Positions 35,038 to 44,164 of a stretch of 64,000 nucleotides of DNA are shown piece after piece. Made by a program: the position numbers and the translations under genes. Under the pieces are notes generated by a model, which was given only the letters and a program-made list of their open reading frames with translations, did not search any database and was not told where the DNA came from. How positions within the stretch are numbered: position 1 is the stretch's first letter; each line of letters opens with the position of its first letter. The stretch comes from Ancylobacter defluvii (lineage in GTDB: Bacteria; Pseudomonadota; Alphaproteobacteria; Rhizobiales; Xanthobacteraceae), in assembly GCF_018390605.1 (NCBI RefSeq), contig NZ_JAHBGD010000004.1:1-64000 (forward strand), written 5' to 3'.

Positions 35038-35502
35038 ATGCTGTTCCTGATGTTCCGCATCGGCAAGGATCGCTACGTCCTCGACGTCGAGCAGATCGAG
35101 CAGGTGCTGCCGCTGATGCAGGCCAAGGCGCTGCCCGGCGCTCCGCCCGGCGTGGTCGGGGTGATCAACTATCGCGGCGAGCCGGTGCCGCTGATCGATC
35201 TCGCCGCGCTGGCGACCGGCCATCCGGTGGCGCCGGTGATGAGCACCCGCATCATCCTGGTTCGCTACCCGGCGCCGGGGGAGGGCGCGCATCGGCTGGC
35301 CCTCTGCGCCGAGCGGGTGATCGACACCATCCAGCGCGACCCCGGCGACTTCATCGCCACCGGCGTCGAGGCCGGCACGCCGGCCTGGCTCGGCCCGGTC
35401 GCCGCCGACGCCGACGGCTTCGTCCAGTGGGTGCGCGCCCCGGCACTGCTGAGCGACGACATCCGCGCCGTCCTGTTCCGCCCGGCCGGAGCGGATGCAT
35501 GA
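35038..35502 (+). CDS. wspB: CheW-like coupling protein WspB
   Basis: 154 residues, a single CheW domain: MLFLMFRIGKDRYVLDVEQI, then EQVLPLMQAKALPGAPPGVV and GVINYRGEPVPLIDLAALAT (the N-Y-R-G-x-x-x-P-x-x-D-L signature). It links the WspA receptor to the WspE kinase. It begins 17 bases after wspA and overlaps wspC by four bases. Confidence 0.92.
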   Translation: MLFLMFRIGKDRYVLDVEQIEQVLPLMQAKALPGAPPGVVGVINYRGEPVPLIDLAALATGHPVAPVMSTRIILVRYPAPGEGAHRLALCAERVIDTIQRDPGDFIATGVEAGTPAWLGPVAADADGFVQWVRAPALLSDDIRAVLFRPAGADA

Positions 35503-36800
35503 TCCTCGACGAGGTCGAGCAGCTGCTGCACGAGCGCATCGGCCTCGACGCCGGCACGGTCGGCGTCTCCGGGCTCAACTATGCGCTGAAGCAGCGCATG
35601 GCCGCCTGTGCCATCACCGATCCGTCGCTGTATTGGCGGCGGCTGGCCGTGACGCCGCAGGAGCAGCAGGAGCTGATCAACGCGGTCATCGTGCCGGAAA
35701 CCTGGTTCTTCCGCGACCCCAAGGCCTTCGTCGCCATGACGCGCCAGGCGCTGGCGATGCGCGCCAAGGGCGAGGTGGCGGAGGGGCGCGCGCTGCGGCT
35801 GATCAGCCTTCCGTGCTCGACCGGCGAGGAGCCCTATTCCATGGCGATGGCGCTGTTCGACGTCGGCCTTGCCGCGTCGGATTTCGTCATCGACGCCATC
35901 GACATCTCCACCCGCAATCTCGCCGCCGCCGCACAGGCGGTCTATGGCCGCAATTCGTTTCGCGGTGCCGATCTCGAATTTCGCGCCCGGCATTTCAATG
36001 CCGTGGAGGGCGGCTACCGGCCGCATGCGGAAATCCGCCGCCAGGTGCGGTTCCGGCACGGCAATCTGCTCGATCCTTTGAGAATCGATGCCGAGCCCTA
36101 CGATGTCGTGTTCTGCCGCAACCTGCTGATCTATTTCGACCGCGACACCCAGGAGCGGGCGCTCGACCGCCTGCACCGGATGCTGGCGCCGCACGGCGTG
36201 CTGCTGGTGGGTTCGGGCGAGGCCGGCTTGCCGCTGACGTGCGGATTTTCCTCGCTGCGCATCCCGATGGCGTTCGCCTTCGCCAAGCGGGGCGCCGCTG
36301 AGCGGCAACCCCAGCCGGTTCCGCCGCCCCTCGCCGCCGCACCGGCCGTGCGGAAGCCGCCGGCGCGGCCGGCACCGGCGGTACCGCTGCGCACCCGCAC
36401 GCCGCCGTCGCGGACGGCACCGCCGCCGCATCTCACGCCATCCGCGCCGCCCGCCCCGGCGCCCGCCCCACTGCGCGATGCGGCGGACGAGAGCCTTGAG
36501 ACCGTCGAGCGTGCGGCGAATGAGGGTCGGCTCGGCGAGGCTCGCCAGGCGGCACGCCGGCACATCGATGCCTTCGGCCCGTCGGCGGCCGCCTTATACC
36601 TGCTCGGCCTGGCCTGCGACGCCGACGGCGCGGCGGACGAGGCCGTCGAGGCCTATCGCAAAGTGCTCTATCTGGCGCCGGACCACCGCGAGGCGCTGGC
36701 GCATCTGGCGCTGCTGCTGCGTCAGCGTGGCGATCTTGCCGGGGCGAAGGCGTTCAGCGACCGTCTCGGCCGGCTAGAGAAGAGGAGTGAGCGGCGATGA
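35499..36800 (+). CDS. wspC: CheR methyltransferase with C-terminal TPR, WspC
   Basis: 433 residues. N-terminal CheR helical domain (VEQLLHERIGLDAGTVG), VIVPETWFFRDPKAFVAM, SAM site LRLISLPCSTGEEPYSMAMA, ISTRNLAAAAQAVYGRNSFR and DVVFCRNLLIYFDRDTQERA. A Pro/Ala-rich linker (residues ~270-325) leads to a TPR-like end (AALYLLGLACDADGAADEAV). This CheR-linker-TPR build matches WspC, which methylates WspA. Overlaps both neighbours by four bases. Confidence 0.93.
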   Translation: MILDEVEQLLHERIGLDAGTVGVSGLNYALKQRMAACAITDPSLYWRRLAVTPQEQQELINAVIVPETWFFRDPKAFVAMTRQALAMRAKGEVAEGRALRLISLPCSTGEEPYSMAMALFDVGLAASDFVIDAIDISTRNLAAAAQAVYGRNSFRGADLEFRARHFNAVEGGYRPHAEIRRQVRFRHGNLLDPLRIDAEPYDVVFCRNLLIYFDRDTQERALDRLHRMLAPHGVLLVGSGEAGLPLTCGFSSLRIPMAFAFAKRGAAERQPQPVPPPLAAAPAVRKPPARPAPAVPLRTRTPPSRTAPPPHLTPSAPPAPAPAPLRDAADESLETVERAANEGRLGEARQAARRHIDAFGPSAAALYLLGLACDADGAADEAVEAYRKVLYLAPDHREALAHLALLLRQRGDLAGAKAFSDRLGRLEKRSERR

Positions 36801-37486
36801 GCGCCGGAGCCGATGACAGGCCGTCCGGCCACCCCGCCAATGCCGCGGCACCGCCCAAGGCAGCCGCGCGTCAGGATACCTCGAGCCACGAGACTTCGCG
36901 TCATCAGGCGGCCAGCCGTCTGCTCGATCGTCCCCTGCCGCCGGGATACCGGGAGGAATGGGCGCGCTATTTCGCGGAGGTCGCCGACGCCGATCGGGAG
37001 GAGACCTCCGCCAGCGAGGGCGGCGAGGCGCGCCGCATCCTGGTGTTCCGGCTTGCCGATGAGTGGCTGGCGCTTCCCGCCGACCTGGTGCAGGAGATCA
37101 CCGAGCCACGCCCGCGCCACACGCTGCCGCACCGGCGCGACACACTGGTGCTCGGCGTGGTCAATATTCGCGGCGAATTGCTGGTCGAGGTCTCTCTCGC
37201 CTCGCTGATCGGCATCGGCGCGCCGCAGGGCGACGCGCGCGAGAGCGGCACCGCCGCCTTTGCCCGCCTGGTGGTGATCGGCCGCGAGGGCCGACGGGTG
37301 GCGTTCCGCGCCGATGAGGTGCACGGCCTGCTGCAATATGCGGCGCGCGATCTCGTCGAGCTGCCGGCGACGATCGGCAAGTCGGCATCCAGCTTCGCGA
37401 CCTCGATGGTGGGCTGGCAGGGCCGCCTGCTCGGCCGTCTCGACGGCGGCCTGGTGCTCGACGCCATCGACCGGGGCATCGCATGA
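36797..37486 (+). CDS. wspD: CheW-domain protein WspD
   Basis: 229 residues. A ~70-residue N-terminal extension ends in LLDRPLPPGYREEWARYFAE, a segment typical of WspD, before the CheW domain (RILVFRLADEWLALPADLVQ, VLGVVNIRGELLVEVSLASL). It is the second coupling protein of the array. Overlaps wspC and wspE by four bases each. Confidence 0.9.
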   Translation: MSAGADDRPSGHPANAAAPPKAAARQDTSSHETSRHQAASRLLDRPLPPGYREEWARYFAEVADADREETSASEGGEARRILVFRLADEWLALPADLVQEITEPRPRHTLPHRRDTLVLGVVNIRGELLVEVSLASLIGIGAPQGDARESGTAAFARLVVIGREGRRVAFRADEVHGLLQYAARDLVELPATIGKSASSFATSMVGWQGRLLGRLDGGLVLDAIDRGIA

Positions 37487-39747
37487 GCACCCCGGATTAC
37501 GGCAGCTTCTCCATGCTCGACCTGTTCCGGGCCGAGCTCGACATGCAGTCGCAGGCGCTCACCAACAGTCTGCTGGCGCTGGAGCGCGATCCGGTTGCCG
37601 CGGCCGAGCTGGAGGCGGCGATGCGGGCGGCGCATTCGCTCAAGGGCGCGGCGCGGATCGTCGAACTGATGCCGGCGGTGCAGGTCGCCCACGCGATGGA
37701 GGAATGCCTCGTCGCCGCGCAGAACGGGCAGTTGCGGCTGCGGCAGGGCCATATCGACGCCTTGCTCAAGGGGGTCGATCTGCTGGCGCTGGTCGCCACG
37801 GACGAGGCCGCCGGCGCGGCCGCCGGACCGCGGATCACCGCCTTCCTGCACACGCTGGAGGCGGCGTCGACGGCGGGGGGAGGGGACGGCGTCGACGAGC
37901 CTACCCCACCGGAGCCGGAGCCCGCCCTCGCCACCCTTGTCGCCGACGCCGCGCCACCCACCGCCCCGCTCCCGCCTCCCGACGCCTCGTCGATTGGTGC
38001 GGACCGCATGATCCGCATCACCTCGCAGAGCATGACGCGGCTGCTCGGCCTCGCCGGGGAATCGCTGATCGAGGCCCGGCGCCTGCGGCCGTTCGCCGAC
38101 AGCCTGCAGCGCCTGCGGCGCCAGCAAGCCGAGCTCGCCCGCGCGCTCGATACCGTGCGCGCCGGCCTGCCGCCGGACGCGGAAGAAGGCCCGGCCGCCC
38201 AGGCGCTCGCCCTCGCCCGCGCCACGCTCGGCGAGAGCCGGGACTATCTCGCCACGCGGCTCGCCGAACTCGATTCCATCGATCGGCGCGGCACCGATCT
38301 CGCCAATCGCCTCTATGCCGAGACGCTGGAGAGCCGCATGCGTCCGTTCGAGGACGGCGTGCGCAGCTATTCCCGCACCGTGCGCGACCTCAGCCGGGCG
38401 CTCGGCAAGCAGGCGCGGCTGGCGATCCTCGGCGGCGCAACCGGCATCGACCGCGACATTCTCGACCAGCTCGACGCGCCGCTCGGCCATTTGCTGCGCA
38501 ACGCCATCGACCATGGGCTGGAGACGCCGGAGGAGCGCCGCGCCGCCGGCAAGCCGGCCGAGGGCCTCATCCGCCTCGAGGCCCGGCATACGGCGGGCCT
38601 GTTGCAGATCATCATCGCCGATGACGGGCGCGGCATCGATCTCGACGGGCTACGCCGCGCGGTGGTGGAGCGCCATCTGATCGCCGCGGACGCCGCCGCC
38701 CGGCTCAGCGAGGCGGAGCTGCTGGAATTCCTGTTCCTGCCCGGCTTCTCGATGAAGCCGACGGTGAGCGACGTTTCCGGTCGCGGCGTCGGCCTCGATG
38801 CGGTGCAGACCACGGTGAAGGAGGTGCGCGGCCGCGTCAGCGTCACCACGCGCGCCGGCGAGGGCACGCGCTTCCTGTTGGAACTGCCGCTCACCCTCTC
38901 GGTCATCCGTACCCTGCTGGTCGAGGTCGACGGCGAGCCCTATGCGCTGCCGCTGGCCGGCATCACCCGCACGCTCAAGCTGGCGCGGGACGCCATCGAG
39001 ACGCTGGAGGGGCGCCCGCATTTCCGCTTCGGTGCCCGGCCGGTCGGGCTGATCACCGCCCATGAGCTGCTGGAGCGCGGCGCGGCGCGGTCGGATTCGG
39101 CCGAGCTCGCCGTGGTGGTGATCGGCGAGGACGACGGCGCCTATGGGCTGATCGTCGACCGCTTCCTCGGCGAGCGCGAGCTGGTGGTGCGCCTGCTCGA
39201 TCCGCGGCTGGGCAAGATCAAGGACATCAGCGCCGCGGCGCTGATGGAGGACGGCGCGCCGGTGCTGATCGTCGACATGGACGATCTGCTGCAATCGGCC
39301 GACAAGCTCGCCATGGCCGGGGCGTTCCGCACCCTGCGGCAGAGCCTGGCCGCCACGGCGCAGACCCGGCGCAAGCGGGTGCTGGTGGTCGACGATTCGC
39401 TCACCGTGCGCGAGCTGGAGCGCAAGCTGCTCGACCAGCACGGCTATGCCGTCGAGATCGCCGTCGACGGCATGGATGGCTGGAATGCGGTGCGCTCGGG
39501 GGCTTTCGACCTGGTGGTCACCGATGTCGACATGCCGCGCATGGACGGCATCGAGCTGGTGACGCTGATCAAGCACGATCCACGGCTCAACCGGCTGCCG
39601 GTGATGATCGTGTCCTATAAGGACCGTGAGGAGGACCGGCGCCGTGGCCTCGACGCCGGAGCGGACTATTATCTCACCAAGGGCAGCTTCCACGACGAAA
39701 CCCTGATCCACGCGGTCGAGGATCTGATCGGCGCGGCGGTGGAGTGA
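37483..39747 (+). CDS. wspE: Hybrid CheA-type histidine kinase with receiver, WspE
   Basis: 754 residues. Hpt domain with phospho-His in MRAAHSLKGAARIVEL (~residue 50); a Pro-rich linker; dimerisation; HATPase with LLRNAIDHGLETPEERRAAG (N-box), ADDGRGIDLDGLRRAVV and GRGVGLDAVQTTVKEVRGRV; CheW-like regulatory domain; C-terminal receiver with RVLVVDDSLTVRELERKLL and acceptor Asp in LVVTDVDMPRMDGIELVTLI. WspE phosphorylates WspR and WspF. The whole architecture is as in Pseudomonas. Confidence 0.95.
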   Translation: MSTPDYGSFSMLDLFRAELDMQSQALTNSLLALERDPVAAAELEAAMRAAHSLKGAARIVELMPAVQVAHAMEECLVAAQNGQLRLRQGHIDALLKGVDLLALVATDEAAGAAAGPRITAFLHTLEAASTAGGGDGVDEPTPPEPEPALATLVADAAPPTAPLPPPDASSIGADRMIRITSQSMTRLLGLAGESLIEARRLRPFADSLQRLRRQQAELARALDTVRAGLPPDAEEGPAAQALALARATLGESRDYLATRLAELDSIDRRGTDLANRLYAETLESRMRPFEDGVRSYSRTVRDLSRALGKQARLAILGGATGIDRDILDQLDAPLGHLLRNAIDHGLETPEERRAAGKPAEGLIRLEARHTAGLLQIIIADDGRGIDLDGLRRAVVERHLIAADAAARLSEAELLEFLFLPGFSMKPTVSDVSGRGVGLDAVQTTVKEVRGRVSVTTRAGEGTRFLLELPLTLSVIRTLLVEVDGEPYALPLAGITRTLKLARDAIETLEGRPHFRFGARPVGLITAHELLERGAARSDSAELAVVVIGEDDGAYGLIVDRFLGERELVVRLLDPRLGKIKDISAAALMEDGAPVLIVDMDDLLQSADKLAMAGAFRTLRQSLAATAQTRRKRVLVVDDSLTVRELERKLLDQHGYAVEIAVDGMDGWNAVRSGAFDLVVTDVDMPRMDGIELVTLIKHDPRLNRLPVMIVSYKDREEDRRRGLDAGADYYLTKGSFHDETLIHAVEDLIGAAVE

Positions 39748-39780
39748 GGCGGAGCGGCGCAACACGATGTGGGACGCGAC

Positions 39781-40797
39781 ATGAGGATCGGCATCGTCAA
39801 CGATCTGCCATTGGCGGCGGAGGTGCTGCGGCGGGCGGTGGTCTCGGCGCCGGAATATGAGGTGGCCTGGATCGCGGCCAACGGGCGCGCCGCGGTCGAG
39901 GCCTGCCGGCGCGACCTGCCCGATCTGGTGCTGATGGATCTGGTCATGCCGGAAATGGACGGGGTGGAGGCGACGCGGCAGATCATGAGCCAGACGCCCT
40001 GCGCCATCCTGCTGGTCATCGCCAGCGTCGACGGCAACATTCCCGGCGTCTACGAGGCGATGGGCCATGGCGCGCTCGATGCCGTCGACATTCCCTCGGT
40101 CAGCCGCGCCGACGACATGTCGATCCAGGCGAATGTGCTGCTGGCCAAGATCGCCACCATCGGCAAGCTGGTCGGCGACGGCCGCTCGCCGCGCCCGGGG
40201 CCGTCCTTTCCGGCGCCGTCCGGCCTGACGCCGCCGCTGGTGGCGATCGGCGCCTCGGCCGGCGGCCCGGCGGCGGTGGCGAGCCTGCTCGGCGGCCTGC
40301 CGGCCGACTTCCCGGCGGCGCTGGTTCTCGTCCAGCACGTGGACGAGAAATTCGTTCCGGGCCTCGCCGCCTGGCTCGGCCAGCACACCGCGCTGAAGGT
40401 GCGCCCGGCGCTGGAGGGCGACCGGCCGGAGGTCGGCACGGTGCTGATCGCCGCCTCGGCCGACCACCTCATCCTCACCGCCTCGGGCGCGCTCGCCTAC
40501 ACGCCGGAGCCGATCGCCTATCCCTACCGGCCTTCGGTCGACGTGTTCTTCAAGAGCGTTGCCCGGCTGTGGCGGGGCGAGACGATCGGGGTGCTGCTCA
40601 CCGGCATGGGGCGCGACGGGGCGGTCGGCCTCAAGATGCTCCGTGACGCGCATCACCACACGATTGCACAGGACAAGCAGAGCAGCGCGGTTTACGGAAT
40701 GCCGAAGGCCGCCGCCGCGCTCGGTGCGGCCGTCGAAATTCTTCCCCTCGACCTGATCCCCGGCCGGCTGACAGCGGCTTTCGGGCGATCGCAATGA
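39781..40797 (+). CDS. wspF: CheB-type methylesterase WspF
   Basis: 338 residues. Receiver: MRIGIVNDLPLAAEVLRRAV and LVLMDLVMPEMDGVEATRQI. The catalytic domain has Ser in AIGASAGGPAAVASLLGGL, His in LVLVQHVDEKFVPGLAAWLG and Asp in LLTGMGRDGAVGLKMLRDA. It demethylates the receptor and resets the pathway; in Pseudomonas its loss locks WspR on. ATG 39781 chosen over 39769 because MRIGIVND is the family start. Confidence 0.94.
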   Translation: MRIGIVNDLPLAAEVLRRAVVSAPEYEVAWIAANGRAAVEACRRDLPDLVLMDLVMPEMDGVEATRQIMSQTPCAILLVIASVDGNIPGVYEAMGHGALDAVDIPSVSRADDMSIQANVLLAKIATIGKLVGDGRSPRPGPSFPAPSGLTPPLVAIGASAGGPAAVASLLGGLPADFPAALVLVQHVDEKFVPGLAAWLGQHTALKVRPALEGDRPEVGTVLIAASADHLILTASGALAYTPEPIAYPYRPSVDVFFKSVARLWRGETIGVLLTGMGRDGAVGLKMLRDAHHHTIAQDKQSSAVYGMPKAAAALGAAVEILPLDLIPGRLTAAFGRSQ

Positions 40798-40810
40798 CGG
40801 GCATAGTGCT

Positions 40811-41824
40811 ATGAGCAATACCGGCGCCTTCCCGGGCAGCGTGCCGCATCTGGCGGAAACCTATCTCTCGCTGGTGCTGCTGGTCGATGACCAGGTGCTG
40901 ATCTGCGAAGCGGTCCGGCGCTCGCTGCTGGGCGAGGGCGACATCGATCTGCATTACTGCACCAACGCCCATGATGCGATCCGGGTCGCCGGCGAGCTGA
41001 AGCCGACGGTCATCCTGCAGGATCTGGTCATGCCGGGCATCGATGGCCTGGCTCTGGTGCGTCAATACCGGGAAAATCCGGCGACCCAGTCGGTGCCGGT
41101 CATCGTGCTGTCCGCGAAGGACGAGGCGGCGACCAAGAGCGCGGCGTTCCAGGCCGGCGCCAACGATTATCTCGTCAAGCTGCCCGACCGCATCGAGCTG
41201 ATCGCCCGCATCCGTTACCATACCCGCGCCTATCTCGATCATCTCCAGCGCGACGCCGCCTATGCGGCGCTGCGCGAAAGCCAGCGCCAGCTGATGCAGG
41301 CCAATCTGGAGCTGGAGCGCCTCACCCGCATCGACGGGCTGACCAGCCTCGGCAACCGGCGCTATTTCGATGAATACATGCTGGCCGAATGGCGGCGCGC
41401 GCTGCGCAGCGACCTGCCGCTGTCGCTGCTGATGATCGATGTCGATCAGTTCAAGGACTACAACGACACCTATGGCCATCTCGCGGGAGACGAGGTGCTG
41501 CGGCGGGTGGGCAACGCCATTCGCCTGAGCGCCGGCCGGGCCGGCGACCTTGCGGCGCGTTTCGGCGGCGAGGAGTTCATCGTCGTGCTGCTGAACACCG
41601 AGATCGACGGGGCGCGGGTGGCTGCCGAGCGGTTGGTGCAGAATGTGCGCGACCTCGACATCCCGCATGGCAACGGACGGGTCACGGTCAGCGTCGGGGT
41701 CGCCTCGATGCGGCCGGAGGGCGATTCGCCGGAGGTGATCATGACCGCCGCCGACCTGGCGCTGTTCCGCGCCAAGGCGGCGGGCAAGGACCGCTACGAG
41801 CTGAGCGTCCCGACGGATCGCTAG
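40811..41824 (+). CDS. wspR: Response regulator diguanylate cyclase WspR
   Basis: 337 residues. Receiver with VLLVDDQVLICEAVRRSLLG and acceptor Asp in VILQDLVMPGIDGLALVRQY. A coiled-coil stalk (QRQLMQANLELERLTRIDGL) leads to the GGDEF domain with active site G-G-E-E-F (LAARFGGEEFIVVLL) and an intact inhibitory I-site R-x-x-D five residues before it (GRAGDLAARF). It makes c-di-GMP when phosphorylated by WspE. Last gene of the operon. Confidence 0.95.
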   Translation: MSNTGAFPGSVPHLAETYLSLVLLVDDQVLICEAVRRSLLGEGDIDLHYCTNAHDAIRVAGELKPTVILQDLVMPGIDGLALVRQYRENPATQSVPVIVLSAKDEAATKSAAFQAGANDYLVKLPDRIELIARIRYHTRAYLDHLQRDAAYAALRESQRQLMQANLELERLTRIDGLTSLGNRRYFDEYMLAEWRRALRSDLPLSLLMIDVDQFKDYNDTYGHLAGDEVLRRVGNAIRLSAGRAGDLAARFGGEEFIVVLLNTEIDGARVAAERLVQNVRDLDIPHGNGRVTVSVGVASMRPEGDSPEVIMTAADLALFRAKAAGKDRYELSVPTDR

Positions 41825-41842
41825 GCGCGGGCGCCGCCAGCC

Positions 41843-41896
41843 ATGCCCCCGCCCACGGCCATGCCCCCGCCCACGGCCATGCCCCCGCCCACGGCC
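41843..41896. repeat. Three perfect 18-bp tandem repeats
   Basis: atgcccccgcccacggcc occurs at 41843-41860, 41861-41878 and 41879-41896, with a partial fourth unit. It lies in the 86-base gap between the convergent wspR and YbaK-type genes. The length is a multiple of three but no gene covers it. It could vary in copy number. Confidence 0.85.
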
Positions 41897-41910
41897 ATGC
41901 CTCGACGCCC

Positions 41911-42369
41911 TTACTTGCAGACGTCGACCCAGACCGCGCCGGTGAGCGCGGCCATGCGGTCGGGCGCGATCCGCAGCGCCGCATGCGGCGAGCCGGCGGC
42001 CGGCACCACCTCGTCGAAAGCCTTCAGCGACAGGTCGCAATAGACCGGCAGCGGCGTCGCGAGGCCGAACGGGCAGACGCCGCCGATCGGGTGGCCGGTC
42101 AGCGCCGTCGCCTCCTCGGCCCCGAGCAGGCTGGTCTTGCCGCCGAAGGCCGCCTTGGCCTTGGCGTTGTCGAGCCGCGCCTCGCCGCCGGCCACCAGCA
42201 GGAAGGCGCGCTCGCCCACCCGCAGCGACAGCGTCTTGGCGATCTGCGCCGGCGCCACCCCATGCCCGGCCGCCGCCTCGGCGACCGTCGCGGTGCGTAC
42301 TGCCAGCTCGATGACGGCGATGTCGGGCGCCGTCGCGGACAGAAAATCCCGCACCGATTGCACGCTCAT
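41911..42369 (-). CDS. YbaK/EbsC-type aminoacyl-tRNA deacylase
   Basis: 152 residues from ATG 42369 (MSVQSVRDFLSATAPDIAVI). Family landmarks: AQIAKTLSLRVGERAFLLVA with the conserved Lys, LDNAKAKAAFGGKTSLLGAE, ALTGHPIGGVCPFGL (G-x-x-x-G-G-V-C-P-F-G) and VYCDLSLKAFDEVVPAAGSP. Such proteins hydrolyse mischarged tRNAs such as Cys-tRNA-Pro. An upstream in-frame ATG (42424) is possible, but homologues start near MSVQ. Divergent from the ABC operon. Confidence 0.88.
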   Translation of the reverse strand: MSVQSVRDFLSATAPDIAVIELAVRTATVAEAAAGHGVAPAQIAKTLSLRVGERAFLLVAGGEARLDNAKAKAAFGGKTSLLGAEEATALTGHPIGGVCPFGLATPLPVYCDLSLKAFDEVVPAAGSPHAALRIAPDRMAALTGAVWVDVCK

Positions 42370-42429
42370 GTCCCGCTTTGCTCCCAGCTTGCCGACGGCC
42401 GCGAACATGCCCGATTCGTCCATTGCGGC

Positions 42430-42565
42430 GCAGCATCGAATTACCCTTGCGTTGTTGAGCAAATTGAACATAACTAAACACAAAGCTAAACGCGGCCGGA
42501 CGCCACCGGCACGCAAATGCCAACCGAGGGGGCAAAAGACCCGCCTCGTTCTCTGGGAGGAGAGC
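42430..42565 (+). promoter_or_regulatory. AT-rich promoter region of the ABC-Dha operon
   Basis: A markedly AT-rich patch (about 42446-42490, with ttgttgagcaaattgaac and nearby aaac/aaag repeats) interrupts GC-rich DNA between the divergent YbaK and binding-protein genes. A strong ribosome site (GGGAGGAGAG) precedes 42566. No precise -35/-10 or operator is claimed. Confidence 0.4.
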
Positions 42566-43900
42566 ATGCTGAAGACGTGGAGGCCCCTTCTCGGGGCGGC
42601 GGTAGTCTGCGGGTCGCTCGGTGGAGCGCTCGCCGTGCCGCAGGCGGCGCAGGCCGAGCAGCTGACCCTGTGCTGGGCGGCATGGGATCCGGCCAATGCC
42701 TTGGTCGAGCTGTCGAAGGATTTCACCGCCAAGACCAAGATCGACATGAAGTTCGAGTTCGTCCCGTGGACGAGCTATGCCGACCGCTTCCTCAACGAGC
42801 TCAACTCGCAAGGCAAGCTGTGCGATCTGATCATCGGCGACAGCCAGTGGGTCGGCGGCTCGGCGGAGAACGGCCATTACGTCAAGCTGAACGACTTCTT
42901 CGCCAAGGAAGGCATCAAGATGGATGACTTCGTGCCGGCGACCGTCGTGGGCTATTCCGAATGGCCGAAGAACACGCCGAACTATTGGGCGCTGCCGGCG
43001 ATGGGCGACGTGGTCGGCTGGACCTACCGCAAGGACTGGTTCGAGAAGCCGGAGCTGCAGAAGGAATTCAAGGCCAAGTATGGCTGGGATCTCGCCGCGC
43101 CCAAGACCTATGACCAGCTCAAGCAGATCGCCGAATTCTTCCAGAAGCGGCAGATCGACGGCAAGACCGTCTATGGCGCCTCGATCTATACCGAGCGCGG
43201 CTCGGAAGGCATCACCATGGGCGTCACCAACGTCCTCTATGACTGGGGCTTCATGTATGAGAACCCCAAGAAGCCCTATGAGATGCAGGGCTATGTCAAT
43301 TCGCCGGACGCGGTGAAGGGGCTGGAATTCTACAAGTCGCTCTATGATTGCTGCACCCCGCCGGGCGCTTCCAACGTCTACATGGTGGAATCCGCCGATG
43401 CCTTCAAATCCGGCCAGGTGGCGATGCAGATGAACTTCGCCTTCACCTGGCCCGGCCTCTACAAGGACGAGAAGGTCGGCGGCAACCGCATCGGCTTCTT
43501 CCCCAATCCGGCGGAGAAGTACCATTTCGCCCAGCTTGGCGGGCAGGGCATCTCGGTGGTGTCCTATTCCGACAAGAAGGGCGCGGCGCTGCAATACATC
43601 AAGTGGTTCGCCCAGCCCGACGTGCAGGCCAAGTGGTGGCAGCTCGGCGGCTTTTCCTGCCTGAAGGCGGTGGTCGACGCCCCCGGCTTCAAGACCAGCC
43701 AGCCCTACGCGCCGGCCTTCCTGGAATCCATGGCGATCGTCAAGGATTTCTGGGCCGAGCCGAGCTATGCCGAACTGCTCCAGGCCATGCAGAAGCGGGT
43801 GCATGACTATGTCATCGCCGGCAAGGGCACGGCGAAGGAAGCCCTCGACGGCCTGGTGAAGGACTGGACCGAGGTGTTCAAGGACGACGGCAAGATCTGA
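42566..43900 (+). CDS. ABC transporter substrate-binding protein (carbohydrate/polyol, family 1)
   Basis: 444 residues. A signal peptide ends near QAAQAEQLTL. The mature protein begins LTLCWAAWDPANALVELSKD and has the family 1 binding-protein signature VPWTSYADRFLNELNSQGKL, followed by CDLIIGDSQWVGGSAENGHY. The Trp-rich body (YWALPAMGDVVGWTYRKDW) suggests a sugar or polyol ligand. Two permeases and two ATPases follow, then dihydroxyacetone kinases, so a triose or small polyol is the best guess. It is separated from permease 1 by 264 bases containing two hairpins, which may set its higher expression. Confidence 0.88.
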   Translation: MLKTWRPLLGAAVVCGSLGGALAVPQAAQAEQLTLCWAAWDPANALVELSKDFTAKTKIDMKFEFVPWTSYADRFLNELNSQGKLCDLIIGDSQWVGGSAENGHYVKLNDFFAKEGIKMDDFVPATVVGYSEWPKNTPNYWALPAMGDVVGWTYRKDWFEKPELQKEFKAKYGWDLAAPKTYDQLKQIAEFFQKRQIDGKTVYGASIYTERGSEGITMGVTNVLYDWGFMYENPKKPYEMQGYVNSPDAVKGLEFYKSLYDCCTPPGASNVYMVESADAFKSGQVAMQMNFAFTWPGLYKDEKVGGNRIGFFPNPAEKYHFAQLGGQGISVVSYSDKKGAALQYIKWFAQPDVQAKWWQLGGFSCLKAVVDAPGFKTSQPYAPAFLESMAIVKDFWAEPSYAELLQAMQKRVHDYVIAGKGTAKEALDGLVKDWTEVFKDDGKI

Positions 43901-43990
43901 CGGCGGATGGCGGGGAGGGGGCGTGCTCTCCCCTTCCCCGCCGGAGAGAGATCTTCGACCAATCCGTCCCGAACGCCTCCTTGTTCTTCC

Positions 43991-44099
43991 CTCCCCACGT
44001 TGGGGAGAGGTGGCCCGCGCAGCGGGTAGGTGAGGGGGTACGCGATGGCGAAGCCTGAGAAGACCCCTCACCCCAGCCCTCTCCCCCACGGGGAGAGGG
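43991..44099. repeat. Extragenic palindromes between binding protein and permease genes
   Basis: Hairpin 1: ctcccca (43991-43997), cgt, tggggag (44001-44007). Hairpin 2: ccctctcccc (44077-44086), cac, ggggagaggg (44090-44099), ten perfect pairs. Between them gtgagggggta and acccctcac can pair over distance. Elements of this CCCTCTCCCC type are widespread between genes in Hyphomicrobiales. Here they probably stabilise the binding-protein mRNA. Confidence 0.75.
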
Positions 44100-44164
44100 A
44101 GCTGCCGGGCCGCATTCGGTCCTCCGCTCCGGCCCAACCCGCTCATCCATTCAGGTGAGAGACC

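Noticed and set aside
41843-41896. Coding of a W-P-W-A-G-A repeat peptide on the minus strand
   Set aside because: It lies beyond the YbaK stop and has no start or ribosome site; best seen as a tandem DNA repeat.
40631-44146. A 1171-codon open frame on the minus strand
   Set aside because: It runs antisense to wspF, wspR and the binding-protein gene with low-complexity His/Arg/Leu-rich translation; it is a GC-skew artefact.
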